Source: PFJX01 sp963713085 (GTDB lineage: Bacteria > Pseudomonadota > Gammaproteobacteria > Burkholderiales > Thiobacillaceae). From it: a stretch of 64,000 nucleotides of DNA. A program made the position numbers and the translations under genes. Shown here one piece after another: positions 16,465 to 25,678 of this stretch; positions within the stretch are counted from its first letter, which is position 1, and each line of letters starts with the position of its first letter. The stretch covers positions 124,001 to 188,000 of the forward strand of contig CAVQKQ010000009.1 of assembly GCA_963713085.1 (NCBI GenBank). The letters are read 5' to 3'. The notes below the pieces were generated by a model, which did no database searches, had not been told where the DNA came from, and saw only the letters and a program-made list of their open reading frames with translations.

Positions 16465-17139
16465 TCAAAGCCAACCCCGCTCCGCGAAGGAAACGCCCCG
16501 GTCGCCGGCGACGATGAAATGGTCCAGCACCCGCACGTCCACCAGGGCCAGGGCGGCCTTGAGCTGATCCGTGAGCCAGCGGTCGGCCTGGCTGGGCTCG
16601 GCCACGCCGGAGGGATGGTTGTGGGCCAGGATCACGCCGGCGGCATTGCGGGCCAGGGCCTGCTTCACCACCTCCCGGGGATAGACGCTGGTCTGGGTCA
16701 GGGTCCCCTTGAACAATTCCTCCAAGGCGATGACGCGATTCTGGGCATCCAGGAACACAACCATGAATACTTCGTGGCCCAGACCGGAGAGCTTAAGTCG
16801 CAACCAGTCCCTCACCGCCCCTGGAGAACTCAGGACATCCTGTTCCCGCAGGGTCTCGGTCAAAGCCCGCCGGGCCATCTCCAGCACTGCCTTCAACTGG
16901 GCGAACTTGGCCGGTCCCAGGCCGGGAAACAGCCTGAACTCCCTTTCCCCCGCGGCGAACAGCCGGGTCAGGCTTCCGAAGTGGGCAAGCAGATCCCTGG
17001 CCAGTTCCACCGCACTTTTTCCCTTCACCCCCAAGCGCAGGAAGATGGCGAGCAACTCGGCGTCGGACAGGGCCTCGGCGCCCCGGGCCAGAAGCTTTTC
17101 CCGGGGCCGCTCGCCCTCGGGCCAATCGGTGATGGCCAT
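16465..17139 (-). CDS. radC: RadC-like JAMM/MPN domain protein
   Basis: A 224-residue protein with an N-terminal helix-hairpin-helix region (residues 20-75, including a FPGLGPAKFAQLKA hairpin). A JAMM/MPN+ domain follows with the metalloprotease signature HNHPSG followed by SQAD near the C-terminus. RadC was once linked to DNA repair, a role later withdrawn; the biochemical function is still unknown. The gene commonly precedes rpmB and rpmG, as here (66-base gap). The metal-binding His, His and Asp are all present, so the protein is probably an active metal enzyme or metal binder. Confidence 0.93.
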   Translation of the reverse strand: MAITDWPEGERPREKLLARGAEALSDAELLAIFLRLGVKGKSAVELARDLLAHFGSLTRLFAAGEREFRLFPGLGPAKFAQLKAVLEMARRALTETLREQDVLSSPGAVRDWLRLKLSGLGHEVFMVVFLDAQNRVIALEELFKGTLTQTSVYPREVVKQALARNAAGVILAHNHPSGVAEPSQADRWLTDQLKAALALVDVRVLDHFIVAGDRGVSFAERGWL

Positions 17140-17177
17140 GTCACCTCCCTATATTGTTTTGTGACCGGCCCTATTGT

Positions 17178-18383
17178 TCAGCGATCCAGCAGACTTATCC
17201 AGTGCACCACGGGGATTTTGGCGGCGGCGGCCAGGTGAATCTGGCAACCGATGTTGGCGGTGGCGATGAGTTCCGGCGCTGGGCCCTGTAGATGGGCGAG
17301 CTTGCGATCCCGCAGGGTCCGGGACAGGTCCGGCTGCAGCAGGGAGTAGGTGCCGGCCGAACCGCAGCACAGATGAGACTCCGCCACCGGCACCAGTTCA
17401 TGGCCGACCCGGGCCAGGATGGCCTCTATCACACCCCGGACTTTCTGGCCGTGCTGCAGGCTACACGGTGGGTGAAAGGCGACGCGGCGCCTTCCGGCCG
17501 GCTTGAGCGGGCTTAAATCCTCTTCCGCCAGGACCTCCCCCAGGTCCCGGGTCAGGGCGCTCACCCGGGCTGCCTTGTCGGCGTAGCGGGGGTCATGGTG
17601 CAGGTAGTGGCCGTATTCCTTGACCATGGAGCCGCAGCCGCTTGCGGTCATGACGATGGCCTCGGCACCTGCCTTGATATGGGGCCACCAAGCGTCGATA
17701 TTGCGGCGCATGGCATCCAGGGCCGCTTCCGGCGCGGCCAGGTGCTGGTCGATGGCGCCGCAGCAGCCGGCCCCAGGGGCGGCCAGCAATTGGATGCCGA
17801 GACGGTCCAGCACCCGGGCGGCGGCGGCGTTGGTCTCCGGCGCCAGGGCCGGTTGCACGCAGCCCTCCAAGACCAGCATGCGCCGGGCGAGAACACGGTT
17901 AGGCCGGGCGCGCGCTTCGACCGGCTGCGGCACATGGCCGCGCAGTGCCCGAGGCAGGAAGCCGCGCAGAGCCTGCCCCGCGCGCAATGCCGACTGGAAT
18001 AGGAGCGGCGTTTGCAAGCCGGCGCGCAATGTCCGGCGCAGCACACGCTCGGTGGCCGGTCGCGGCACCCGCTGTTCCACCAGTTCCCGGCCGATGTCCA
18101 CCAGACGGCCGTACTCCACACCGGAGGGACATGTGGTTTCGCAGTTGCGGCAGGTCAGGCAGCGGTCCAGGTGCGTCTGGGTCTGGCGCGTCACCGGCTG
18201 CCCCTCCAGCATCTGCTTCATCAGGTAGATGCGGCCCCGGGGGCCGTCCAGTTCGTCCCCCAGTATCTGGTAGGTGGGGCAGGTAGCATTGCAAAAGCCG
18301 CAATGGACGCAGGCGCGCAGGATGCGTTCCGCTTCCCGGCCGGCGGCGCTGTCCTGGAATTCGGGGGCCAGATGGGTTTCCAC
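17178..18383 (-). CDS. glcF: Glycolate oxidase iron-sulfur subunit GlcF
   Basis: A 401-residue protein with two N-terminal [4Fe-4S] motifs (CVHCGFCNATCP at about residues 26-37 and CLTCRNCETTCPSG at about 76-89). Two CCG-type cysteine domains follow (GCCGAIDQH and LCCGSAGTYS). With GlcD and GlcE it forms the membrane-associated glycolate dehydrogenase that oxidises glycolate to glyoxylate and passes electrons to the quinone pool. Translation probably starts at GTG 18383, seven bases after the glcE stop. Next to a RuBisCO-containing region it may recycle glycolate from the oxygenase reaction. Confidence 0.95.
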   Translation of the reverse strand: METHLAPEFQDSAAGREAERILRACVHCGFCNATCPTYQILGDELDGPRGRIYLMKQMLEGQPVTRQTQTHLDRCLTCRNCETTCPSGVEYGRLVDIGRELVEQRVPRPATERVLRRTLRAGLQTPLLFQSALRAGQALRGFLPRALRGHVPQPVEARARPNRVLARRMLVLEGCVQPALAPETNAAAARVLDRLGIQLLAAPGAGCCGAIDQHLAAPEAALDAMRRNIDAWWPHIKAGAEAIVMTASGCGSMVKEYGHYLHHDPRYADKAARVSALTRDLGEVLAEEDLSPLKPAGRRRVAFHPPCSLQHGQKVRGVIEAILARVGHELVPVAESHLCCGSAGTYSLLQPDLSRTLRDRKLAHLQGPAPELIATANIGCQIHLAAAAKIPVVHWISLLDR

Positions 18384-18390
18384 GATGCCC

Positions 18391-19452
18391 TTACATCCCC
18401 TCGTAGATGACGCCGGGGTTGAGCAGGCCGGCCGGATCGAAGGCGGCCTTTATGCGGCGATGCAGAGTCATCAGGGGTGCGGCAAGTGGCTGGAATACCT
18501 CGCCGCTGCCATCATGGCCCCGGAACAGGGTGGCATGGCCGCCCGCCAGGGACGCCGCGGCGCGGATCCGTGCCGGCGGGGCGTCGCCGCGCAGCCAGCG
18601 CTGGGCGCCGCCCCATTCCGTGACGGTCTCGCCCGGCAGGTCCTGCAACGGCGCGGCGGGAGGCAAGGACAGGCGCCAGAGGGGGCCGCCGGTACGGAAA
18701 AAAGGCAGGAGATGGTCCCGCGTCTCGCGCCAGAATCCCGCTTCCTCCAACACCTCGCCACCGATCTGGTCGCGGGCGGCCGCCACGCCGGCGGCGCTGC
18801 CGGACAGGCGCAGATACAGCCGGCCACCCTGATGCAGGCTGGCGGACAGTGGCAGGGGCCGGCCGGACCAGGTGATCAGTCGTTCCCGGGCGGCAGACGC
18901 ATCGGCCTCCTGCACCAGGGTCAATTCCAGCGCCGGCCTGGGCAGCACCTTGACGGAGGCCTCCAGGATCACGCCCAGGCTGCCCAAGGCGCCAGCCATG
19001 AGTCGGGAGACGTCATAGCCCGCCACGTTCTTCATGACCTGGCCGCCGAATTTCAGCACCTCGCCCCGGCCGTTCAATAATGTCACCCCCAGCACCGCGT
19101 CCCGCACCGCGCCGCCCCAGGGCCGGCGGGGACCGGACAGGCCGGCGGCGATCATGCCGCCGAAGGTGACGCCGGAACCGAAATGGGGCGGTTCGAAGGG
19201 CAGCATCTGGCCATGCTCGTAAAGCAATGCCTCCAACTCGGCCAGGGAGGTGCCGCAACGGGCGGTGATGACCAGCTCGGTGGGCTCGTAGTTGACCACG
19301 CCGGCATGGCCCGCCACATCCAGCGGTTCGCCCGTGCACTTGCGGCCATAGAAGGCCTTGCTGCCACCACCCCGGATCACCAGGGGCGTATTGTCCACCA
19401 GAGCGGCCCGCACCCGGGATTGGAGTTCCGCGCTCAGGTCGGCGTCAGACAT
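18391..19452 (-). CDS. glcE: Glycolate oxidase FAD-binding subunit GlcE
   Basis: A 353-residue FAD-binding type 4 (PCMH) protein, normal length for GlcE. The FAD site is visible in VIRGGGSKAFYG, PPHFGSGVTFGGMIAAGLSGPRR and KNVAGYDVSRL. The start at ATG 19452 follows the glcD stop by two bases; longer readings run into glcD and carry no family sequence. GlcE is the smaller flavin subunit and lacks the C-terminal substrate cap of GlcD. The tail PAGLLNPGVIYEGM shows the usual ending of this family. Confidence 0.94.
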   Translation of the reverse strand: MSDADLSAELQSRVRAALVDNTPLVIRGGGSKAFYGRKCTGEPLDVAGHAGVVNYEPTELVITARCGTSLAELEALLYEHGQMLPFEPPHFGSGVTFGGMIAAGLSGPRRPWGGAVRDAVLGVTLLNGRGEVLKFGGQVMKNVAGYDVSRLMAGALGSLGVILEASVKVLPRPALELTLVQEADASAARERLITWSGRPLPLSASLHQGGRLYLRLSGSAAGVAAARDQIGGEVLEEAGFWRETRDHLLPFFRTGGPLWRLSLPPAAPLQDLPGETVTEWGGAQRWLRGDAPPARIRAAASLAGGHATLFRGHDGSGEVFQPLAAPLMTLHRRIKAAFDPAGLLNPGVIYEGM

Positions 19453-19454
19453 TT

Positions 19455-20939
19455 TCAAAACCTGGGCAGGTCGGGAAATTTCAGTTCCCCGGCGTGGACG
19501 TGCATGCGGCCGAACTCGGCGCAGCGGTGCAAGGTGGGCACGGCTTTGCCTGGATTGAGCAGGCCCAGGGGATCGAAGGCCGCCTTCACGGCGAAGAACT
19601 GCTCCAGTTCCGGGGCGAGGAACTGGCTGCACATGGCGTCCAGCTTCTCCACCCCGACACCGTGCTCGCCGGTGACCGTGCCGCCCACCGCCACGCACAG
19701 TTCCAGGATGCGGCGGCCGAATTCCTCGGCCCGCTCCAGCTCGCCGGCCCGATTGGCGTCATACAGGATCAGGGGATGCAGGTTGCCGTCGCCGGCGTGG
19801 AACACGTTGGCCACCTTGAGTCGGTATTCCTCCGACAGGCGGTTGATCTCCCCTAGAACGCGGGCCAGGTGCTTGCGTGGGATGGTGCCATCCATGCAAT
19901 AGTAGTCTGGCGAAATGCGGCCCACGGCGGGAAATGCACCCTTGCGCCCGGCCCAGTACTTCAGGCGCTGGGCCTCGTCCTCGGCGCTGCGCACCTCGCT
20001 GGCGCCCCGGTCCAGCAGGAGCTGGCGCACCACCATGATCTGCTCGGACACCTCCTCGTTGGTGCCGTCCAGCTCGCACAGCAGGATGGCGGCGGCGTCC
20101 TCTGGATAGCCGGCGTGGACGAATGCCTCGGCGGCCCGGATCGCGGGGTTGTCCATCATCTCCAGGCCGGCCGGGATGATGCCGGCGGCGATGATGGCCG
20201 CCACCGCGCCACCCGCTGTCTCTACGTCGTCGAAGGCCGCCAGCAGCACCTGGGCACGTTCCGGCCGTGGCAGGAGCTTCACGGTCACCTCGACGATGAC
20301 CCCCAGCAGGCCCTCCGAGCCGGTGAACAGTGCCAGCAGGTCCAGGCCGGGGGCATCCAGGGCCTCCGCCCCCAGACTCACCAAATCCCCGTCCATCGTG
20401 ATCATCTTCACAGCCAGGACGTTGTGCACGGTGAGGCCGTATTTCAGGCAATGCACGCCGCCGGAGTTCTCCGCCACGTTGCCGCCTATGGAACAGGCGA
20501 TCTGGGAGGAGGGATCGGGGGCGTAATACAGACCATAAGGCGCGGCCGCTTCGGAAATGGCCAGATTGCGCACCCCGGGCAGGACCCGGGCGCTGCGGTT
20601 GGCCGGATCGATCTCGATGATGCGGTTGAATCGGGCCATGCCCAGCAGCACCCCATCGGCCAGGGGCAGGGCGCCGCCGGACAGCCCCGTGCCCGCGCCC
20701 CGGGCCACCACCGGCGCCCGGTGCTCCCGGCAGATGCGCAATACCGTCTGGACCTGCTCGATGGTTTCCGGGAGCACCACCGCCAGGGGCAGCTCGCGGT
20801 AGGCGGAAAGGCCGTCGCATTCGTAGGGGCGCAGTGACTCCTCATCCACCAGCAGCGCGGAGCCGGGCAGGTCCCGGCGCAGGGTGGCCAGCAAAGCTGA
20901 GCGGTCCACTGGGGGCCGGTTCTCGGATGGAATGTTCAT
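19455..20939 (-). CDS. glcD: Glycolate oxidase catalytic FAD subunit GlcD
   Basis: A 494-residue flavoprotein of the GlcD/D-lactate dehydrogenase family. FAD-binding motifs are ARGAGTGLSGGALP (about residues 75-88) and GGNVAENSGG (about 140). The C-terminal cap has NVFHAGDGNLHP and TGEHGVGVEKL, which hold the catalytic histidines, and the end PLGLLNPGK. It oxidises glycolate (or a related 2-hydroxy acid) to the keto acid. The start at ATG 20939 is chosen; an in-frame TTG 24 bases upstream lacks a better ribosome-binding site. It lies 79 bases downstream of the kinase gene, so glcDEF is probably read from the same message. Confidence 0.95.
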   Translation of the reverse strand: MNIPSENRPPVDRSALLATLRRDLPGSALLVDEESLRPYECDGLSAYRELPLAVVLPETIEQVQTVLRICREHRAPVVARGAGTGLSGGALPLADGVLLGMARFNRIIEIDPANRSARVLPGVRNLAISEAAAPYGLYYAPDPSSQIACSIGGNVAENSGGVHCLKYGLTVHNVLAVKMITMDGDLVSLGAEALDAPGLDLLALFTGSEGLLGVIVEVTVKLLPRPERAQVLLAAFDDVETAGGAVAAIIAAGIIPAGLEMMDNPAIRAAEAFVHAGYPEDAAAILLCELDGTNEEVSEQIMVVRQLLLDRGASEVRSAEDEAQRLKYWAGRKGAFPAVGRISPDYYCMDGTIPRKHLARVLGEINRLSEEYRLKVANVFHAGDGNLHPLILYDANRAGELERAEEFGRRILELCVAVGGTVTGEHGVGVEKLDAMCSQFLAPELEQFFAVKAAFDPLGLLNPGKAVPTLHRCAEFGRMHVHAGELKFPDLPRF

Positions 20940-21018
20940 GGGCGGAGGGTTCGGCTCAAGCAACCAATTTCAATGGCAATCCGGGATGCTAACCCAGTCG
21001 CCCGCCGGACCAAACCGC

Positions 21019-22380
21019 TCATGCGACGGCCCGATTTGGTTCCCTATGCGCCGCTCGGTTGAGGCGGCGAAAGACCGTGGCCAGTGCGGCGTCATCCCCC
21101 ACATTTCCCGGGAAGATCACCACCGGCATGTCCGGGAAGCGGGGGTGGTCTGATGGACAACGCACAACCGAACAGCCGGCCAGGATCTGACCCAGAACCC
21201 GGGCCGTGCGCAGGTTCAATCCTGTGGACAGTACGTCGTTGGAGGTGATGCCGCCCTTGCTGATCAGGAAACCCAGGGTGGAGGGCAGTCCCCGCACCAC
21301 TTCCATGAGCAGTGACGAGACCGACGCCCCGAAGGCAAGGCGCTCCGCCTGGCTGGCGAAGCCCCGTTCCTGACGGCTGGTGTAGATGACCGGGGTCAGC
21401 CCCAGATCATGGGCGGCGGCGGCCCGGTCCATAGTTTCCTCCACCAGATTTTTCCACGCCGCCGGCAGCCGGTTCACGTCCACTTCGATGCCTGAAGTGC
21501 CGGGTTCGTCCAGCAGTACCCCGAGTTGTGCGGTGGTCTTTTGTACATGGGAACCGACAATCACCGCGCCGGGGCGGCCGCCCCGGACGTAGCGGGACAT
21601 ATCCTCCGCCGCCACCGGCTGGGACGGCAGTCGGGCCAGGGCGGTGAGCAGGCTGGCGCCGCTGCGGAACAGGAAGCGCTTACCCTGCCCGGCCGCCGCC
21701 AGCAGGTCCAAGGCAAACAGGTCCAGGTCCGCCTGGCATTCCCCGTCCACCACGCAGCAGGCGTTGCCGGTCAGGCCCATAAGCCGCTCCCGGCAACCGT
21801 GGCGCAATTCGGCCAGACCGAATCGCTCCACCTGGTTCATGGAGATGCGGCCCCGGGTCTTTTCTTCCACGTAGGCGGGCAGGTAGCTGGTCCTGTAGCC
21901 GAACACCGAATCCCGGGCGAACTCCGTCTCGTGGACTGGCACCGGCCGCCCTTCCACCATCAGGTAGTGGATTCCGTCCACGGTGATGCGCCCTCCCTCG
22001 AAGAAGGCGGGCACCAGGAAGTGGGCGTCGAATCCACCCAAACCCGGCCCGAGTTCCTCGGCGATCACATCGGTCTCCACAGGATAGTGGCCGCGCAGAG
22101 TGGAATCGGAACGGCTGACCAGAACCGGGTTGACCGGCCGGTCGGCCCGGGCCCGTTCATCCAGCGCAATTTTCAGATTGCGGCATACCTCCCGGGTCAC
22201 TTCAGCGGCCCGTTGCGCATCCATGCCCCGAGTGTTCGTGAGCACGAAGTACAGGGGCGCCGGGTCTGCCAGGGCCTCCGCCAGGGTGGGCGGATCCCAA
22301 CGGGTCAACAGCAGACAGGAATGGACCGTCTGGGAACCGGTGGGATCGTCGTCCAGGACGATGATTTTTGTTTCTACCAT
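21019..22380 (-). CDS. Four-carbon acid sugar kinase family protein (DUF1537/OtnK-like)
   Basis: A 453-residue protein of the DUF1537 kinase family. The N-terminal domain opens with the substrate motif LDDDPTGSQTVH. The C-terminal nucleotide-binding domain has LISKGGITSNDVLSTGL. Characterised members phosphorylate D-threonate, D-erythronate or L-threonate before dehydrogenation and decarboxylation or isomerisation. No partner PdxA2-type dehydrogenase or OtnC/OtnI is present here. Instead the gene is sandwiched between a ThDP-dependent transketolase-like gene (7 bases upstream) and glcDEF, so the substrate is probably a hydroxy acid related to glycolate or phosphoglycolate metabolism (inference). 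The function is genuinely open. Confidence 0.8.
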   Translation of the reverse strand: MVETKIIVLDDDPTGSQTVHSCLLLTRWDPPTLAEALADPAPLYFVLTNTRGMDAQRAAEVTREVCRNLKIALDERARADRPVNPVLVSRSDSTLRGHYPVETDVIAEELGPGLGGFDAHFLVPAFFEGGRITVDGIHYLMVEGRPVPVHETEFARDSVFGYRTSYLPAYVEEKTRGRISMNQVERFGLAELRHGCRERLMGLTGNACCVVDGECQADLDLFALDLLAAAGQGKRFLFRSGASLLTALARLPSQPVAAEDMSRYVRGGRPGAVIVGSHVQKTTAQLGVLLDEPGTSGIEVDVNRLPAAWKNLVEETMDRAAAAHDLGLTPVIYTSRQERGFASQAERLAFGASVSSLLMEVVRGLPSTLGFLISKGGITSNDVLSTGLNLRTARVLGQILAGCSVVRCPSDHPRFPDMPVVIFPGNVGDDAALATVFRRLNRAAHREPNRAVA

Positions 22381-22387
22381 CCGGGGC

Positions 22388-24613
22388 TCAGCTCAGCAGG
22401 GCCTCTGCCCGGGCCGCCATGGCGTCGGCGGTGATGCCGTTGAATGCCATGATCTCGGTCGGGCTGGCCGTGGTCTCGCCCCGCTTCCAGGCGAAGGTGT
22501 CGCGCTTCGCGGCACGGGTGCGCAGCAACACCGGCTCCAGGCAGGCGGAGGGGCCGCCGCTGACCGAAATCAACGCGTCACCGTCGAACAGGGCATTGAA
22601 ACGGTCATCGTCCATGAAGGCGTTGTCCGGCTCCGAGTCGACGCGACTGAGCGTGTCCCAGGCCACGTCGTTGGAGCGGTACAACTGCCTCGGGTTGACC
22701 ACGGCGACGATGCGCACCCGGTAGCCCTCGGCCTCCAGCTTGTCCTTGGCCTCGAACACGGGCAGGTAGACCATGTCGCCGGTGACGGCAAAGACCACTG
22801 TGCCTTTGCGCCCGGACAGGCTTTCGTAAATGCTTGCCGCGCCGTTCTCCACCGCATCGCGGGCCTCGTCCATGCTCATGTACACCGGCAGGGGGCTCTT
22901 GGAGGCGATGATCACCATCCCCTTGTTGAAGCTGGTGGTGGCGTATTCGTAGGCGGCCTGGATGGCGTTGGCGTCGCAGGGAAATAGGGGGTAGACGTTG
23001 CCGTTGCGCATCTGGGCGGCGAAGTAGTTCTCGATCTCCGGGCGCTGGTGGGTCCAGCCGTTGCGGCCCTGCTCCAAGGCGCCGGCGGTGAACATGGTGA
23101 CGATGGACGGCGTCTTGCGGCGCAGCTCGGCCATGGCCTGGGTGACGGTCTGGACGATAGGCCAGCCGTTGATGGCGAAGGACTCGTAGGATAGCCACAG
23201 GGCCCTGGAACCAAACAGGGCCAGACCGGCGGCCAAACCCGCACAGGCGTCTTCGTTAAGGGGCTCGTAAACCTGGCCGGCAGGCTCCTGGTTGTAAAGG
23301 GGATCGGGGGTGGGGTGGCGGATCTTCAGGGCGTCGTTGATGTTCTTCATGGCGGACGCCTCGTTGCCGTCGGCGTTGGTCACCACGAAACGTGAATCCT
23401 GGCTGCCTATCCAGGCCACCAGGGCGCCCATGGCGGTGGCGGGCACCGCCTTTTCGCCCTTGGCGAATTCCTGGGTGGGAAAGGGCCCCAGCGGGGCGAT
23501 GTCCAGTACATGCTCGGTCACCGCCGTCTTCACCGCCGGGCCTCCGCCGGCGCGCACGAAATTTTCCCGGACAAGTGCCCAGGCCTCCGGCGCCAGGGCC
23601 CGACGTTGCAGACCATCAACAATATGGGCTGCATCCAGGGTGTCGGCGGGGTAGAGGTTGTGGGATTTGGCGCCCACGGCGTGGACCCCCGCGCCCTTCA
23701 GTTGCTTGATGATGAAGGCAGTGAGTTTGCCCCCCAGGGCAGATTTCGCGGCCCGCTCCATCCCTTCCAATACGGCCTTGGCGAAGGCCAGACGCTGGCC
23801 ATGGGAAAACCGGGTGGAGTCCACGAAGGCCCCGACCTGGTCGGTGTCGTCGAACTCCTTGGCATCCACAAGCACCACCTTCTCGAAACCATGGCCTTTC
23901 CAATAGGCGACCATCTCCTCGTTGGAGAGACGCGAGACCATGGAATGGTGCTCCTGACTGAATCCGTTCCAGATCAGGGTGGGCAGGAAATTTGTGACCT
24001 TGGGATAGGCGGTATGGAAATGCATCATGGCGTTCAGTACATAGGGCTCGCCCATGCCGCCGTCACCGATGGTGACCGGGAACAATGTGCCCGGGTGCAA
24101 AAGAGCACCGGCCATGGCGAAGTGCTGGCCCTGGCCCAGGGGACCGGCGGGGGCCAACAGCCCGGGTATGGCGCCGGACAGGTGGCCCAGAAGGCCGTGC
24201 TTCTCCCGGTAGCGGGCCATCATGTCCGCCATGGTGCGGATGCCCATCGTCTCCAGGGACGTGTCCAGGAACATGGCGCTGTAGAAGCCGGGGGCATGGT
24301 GGCCCACCTCTGTGACGATGTTGGTGTGGCCCAGCATCACCAGGGCCGCATAGGCCTCGGCGCTGGAGGCGAAGCCGCCTGGGTGACCCGAGCCCTTGGA
24401 GCCGCACACCTGCAACGTGACGTAGCGCAGGGCATCGGCCATGAGCAGGGTCTGATAGGCGGCGATTTCATCGGGACGGGCGATGCGGCCATTTCCCGCA
24501 TCCACTACCGGGGCAGCCCCATGGCTGGCGAAGTCGGGCCAGGTCTCGCCGAAATACTCGATGCCCGTGCAAAAATCGGGGGCGATCTGCTTGGAAGTGA
24601 GGGCGGCATTCAT
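22388..24613 (-). CDS. ThDP-dependent transketolase/phosphoketolase-like enzyme
   Basis: A 741-residue thiamine diphosphate enzyme. Transketolase-type features in order are GSKGSGHPGG near residue 75, the cofactor motif GDG (IGDGGMGEPY) with the closing Asn about 30 residues on (LIWNG), and the second-half YEPLNEDACAG carrying the ThDP-activating glutamate. A C-terminal transketolase-like domain follows. It is longer than transketolase (about 665) and lacks the signature RWLGHWGT start of phosphoketolase. Related proteins sit in databases under uncertain transketolase-like or 'xylulose 5-phosphate 3-epimerase' names without, to my knowledge, firm biochemistry. The start at ATG 24613 has GGAG upstream. 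It is the first gene of the kinase-glcDEF operon, opposite an IclR regulator. Confidence 0.75.
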   Translation of the reverse strand: MNAALTSKQIAPDFCTGIEYFGETWPDFASHGAAPVVDAGNGRIARPDEIAAYQTLLMADALRYVTLQVCGSKGSGHPGGFASSAEAYAALVMLGHTNIVTEVGHHAPGFYSAMFLDTSLETMGIRTMADMMARYREKHGLLGHLSGAIPGLLAPAGPLGQGQHFAMAGALLHPGTLFPVTIGDGGMGEPYVLNAMMHFHTAYPKVTNFLPTLIWNGFSQEHHSMVSRLSNEEMVAYWKGHGFEKVVLVDAKEFDDTDQVGAFVDSTRFSHGQRLAFAKAVLEGMERAAKSALGGKLTAFIIKQLKGAGVHAVGAKSHNLYPADTLDAAHIVDGLQRRALAPEAWALVRENFVRAGGGPAVKTAVTEHVLDIAPLGPFPTQEFAKGEKAVPATAMGALVAWIGSQDSRFVVTNADGNEASAMKNINDALKIRHPTPDPLYNQEPAGQVYEPLNEDACAGLAAGLALFGSRALWLSYESFAINGWPIVQTVTQAMAELRRKTPSIVTMFTAGALEQGRNGWTHQRPEIENYFAAQMRNGNVYPLFPCDANAIQAAYEYATTSFNKGMVIIASKSPLPVYMSMDEARDAVENGAASIYESLSGRKGTVVFAVTGDMVYLPVFEAKDKLEAEGYRVRIVAVVNPRQLYRSNDVAWDTLSRVDSEPDNAFMDDDRFNALFDGDALISVSGGPSACLEPVLLRTRAAKRDTFAWKRGETTASPTEIMAFNGITADAMAARAEALLS

Positions 24614-24666
24614 TTGGATCTCCGGAAAGTTCGGTGCTGGATACAAATCCTAGTGAAATACTCGAC

Positions 24667-24702
24667 TTTTCACAATACAGAATTTATTCCATAATGTGAA
24701 AA
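24667..24702. promoter_or_regulatory. 36-bp palindromic operator, probably for the IclR regulator
   Basis: A near-perfect inverted repeat with outer arms TTTTCACA / TGTGAAAA and inner arms GAAT / ATTC around TT, centred near 24685. It lies between the divergent starts of the ThDP enzyme (24613) and the IclR gene (24720). The inner GAATTTATTC resembles IclR-family sites. A GTG start for the regulator at 24696 would lie inside the palindrome, which argues for the ATG at 24720. Confidence 0.7.
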
Positions 24703-24719
24703 CAAAGCATTGGAATGCC

Positions 24720-25490
24720 ATGGACGTCACCTCCGATAAATCTCCCACCTCCGGCATCCAGGTCCTTGATCGGGCCGTCGCACTGCTGGACATCCTGGAA
24801 CGCCGGGATGAAGGTGCCACCCTCAAGGTGCTGGGACTGGAAAGCGGTCTTTCTCCTTCCACTGCATTTCGCATCCTCGCCGCCCTGATCAAGCACGATC
24901 TGGTCGCCCGGGACGAGGCCGGCCGATACCTGTTGGGCCCACGCTTCCTGCACCTGGCAGCGCGGGTGCGTACCCGGCTCGACCTGCGTGAAATCGCCCG
25001 GCCCGAAATGGAATGGCTGCGGGACCAGACCGGCGAGACAGTGAATCTGACGCTACGGGAAGGGGACGAGGTGGTCTACGTGGAACGGGTCACCTCACAC
25101 CGCATGATGCGGGTGGAACAGGTCATAGGCAGCCGCGCTCCGCTCCATGTCACCGCCGTGGGCAAGCTTATGCTGGGGGAGGCCGGTCCGGAGGCACGCC
25201 TGGGGTATGCCCGGCGCACACGGCTCAAGCGTTACACCCCCAATACGCTATCAACCCAGACCGGCTTATTCCAGGACATTGAGAACGCTCGGGAACGGGG
25301 TTATGCCCTGGACAATGAGGAAGCGGAGATGGGCGTGGGCTGTATCGGCGTGCTGATCCGGGATGCCAACGGCGCCACGGTGGCGGGCCTGTCGGTTTCC
25401 GCGCCGATTGAACGGCGCCAGGAAAGCTGGATTCCCCTGGTCATGGAGGCGGGAAATAGGATTTCCCGCAAGCTGGGGTACGACGGCTGA
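24720..25490 (+). CDS. IclR-family transcriptional regulator
   Basis: A 256-residue IclR-family regulator. The N-terminal winged helix-turn-helix (about residues 10-75) has VLDRAVALLDILE and LSPSTAFRILAAL. The effector domain contains VERVTSHRMMRVEQ, GSRAPLHVTAVGKLML and the ligand-pocket stretch NEEAEMGVGCIGV. IclR proteins bind small organic acids such as glyoxylate or pyruvate. It is divergent from the ThDP-kinase-glcDEF operon across a palindrome, so it most likely controls that operon and itself; glyoxylate or glycolate is a reasonable inducer (inference). ATG 24720 is preferred to GTG 24696 for the reason given under the operator. Confidence 0.9.
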   Translation: MDVTSDKSPTSGIQVLDRAVALLDILERRDEGATLKVLGLESGLSPSTAFRILAALIKHDLVARDEAGRYLLGPRFLHLAARVRTRLDLREIARPEMEWLRDQTGETVNLTLREGDEVVYVERVTSHRMMRVEQVIGSRAPLHVTAVGKLMLGEAGPEARLGYARRTRLKRYTPNTLSTQTGLFQDIENARERGYALDNEEAEMGVGCIGVLIRDANGATVAGLSVSAPIERRQESWIPLVMEAGNRISRKLGYDG

Positions 25491-25678
25491 TTGGAGCCTC
25501 TCGCGCTGCCGCAGCCCCCAATCAGAAGAAGAATGTCACGTTAGCCTCTTGTCATAGCAAGCGCCCAGGATCGTTATAAACTAAAAGTAAGTTGACGATT
25601 GAATCCAAGAACTTTAGTTGAGAGCACCTCGGCCTGGAGGAAAACCCTCCCCAACCGCCCCCACTCGGAGGGTTGAAG

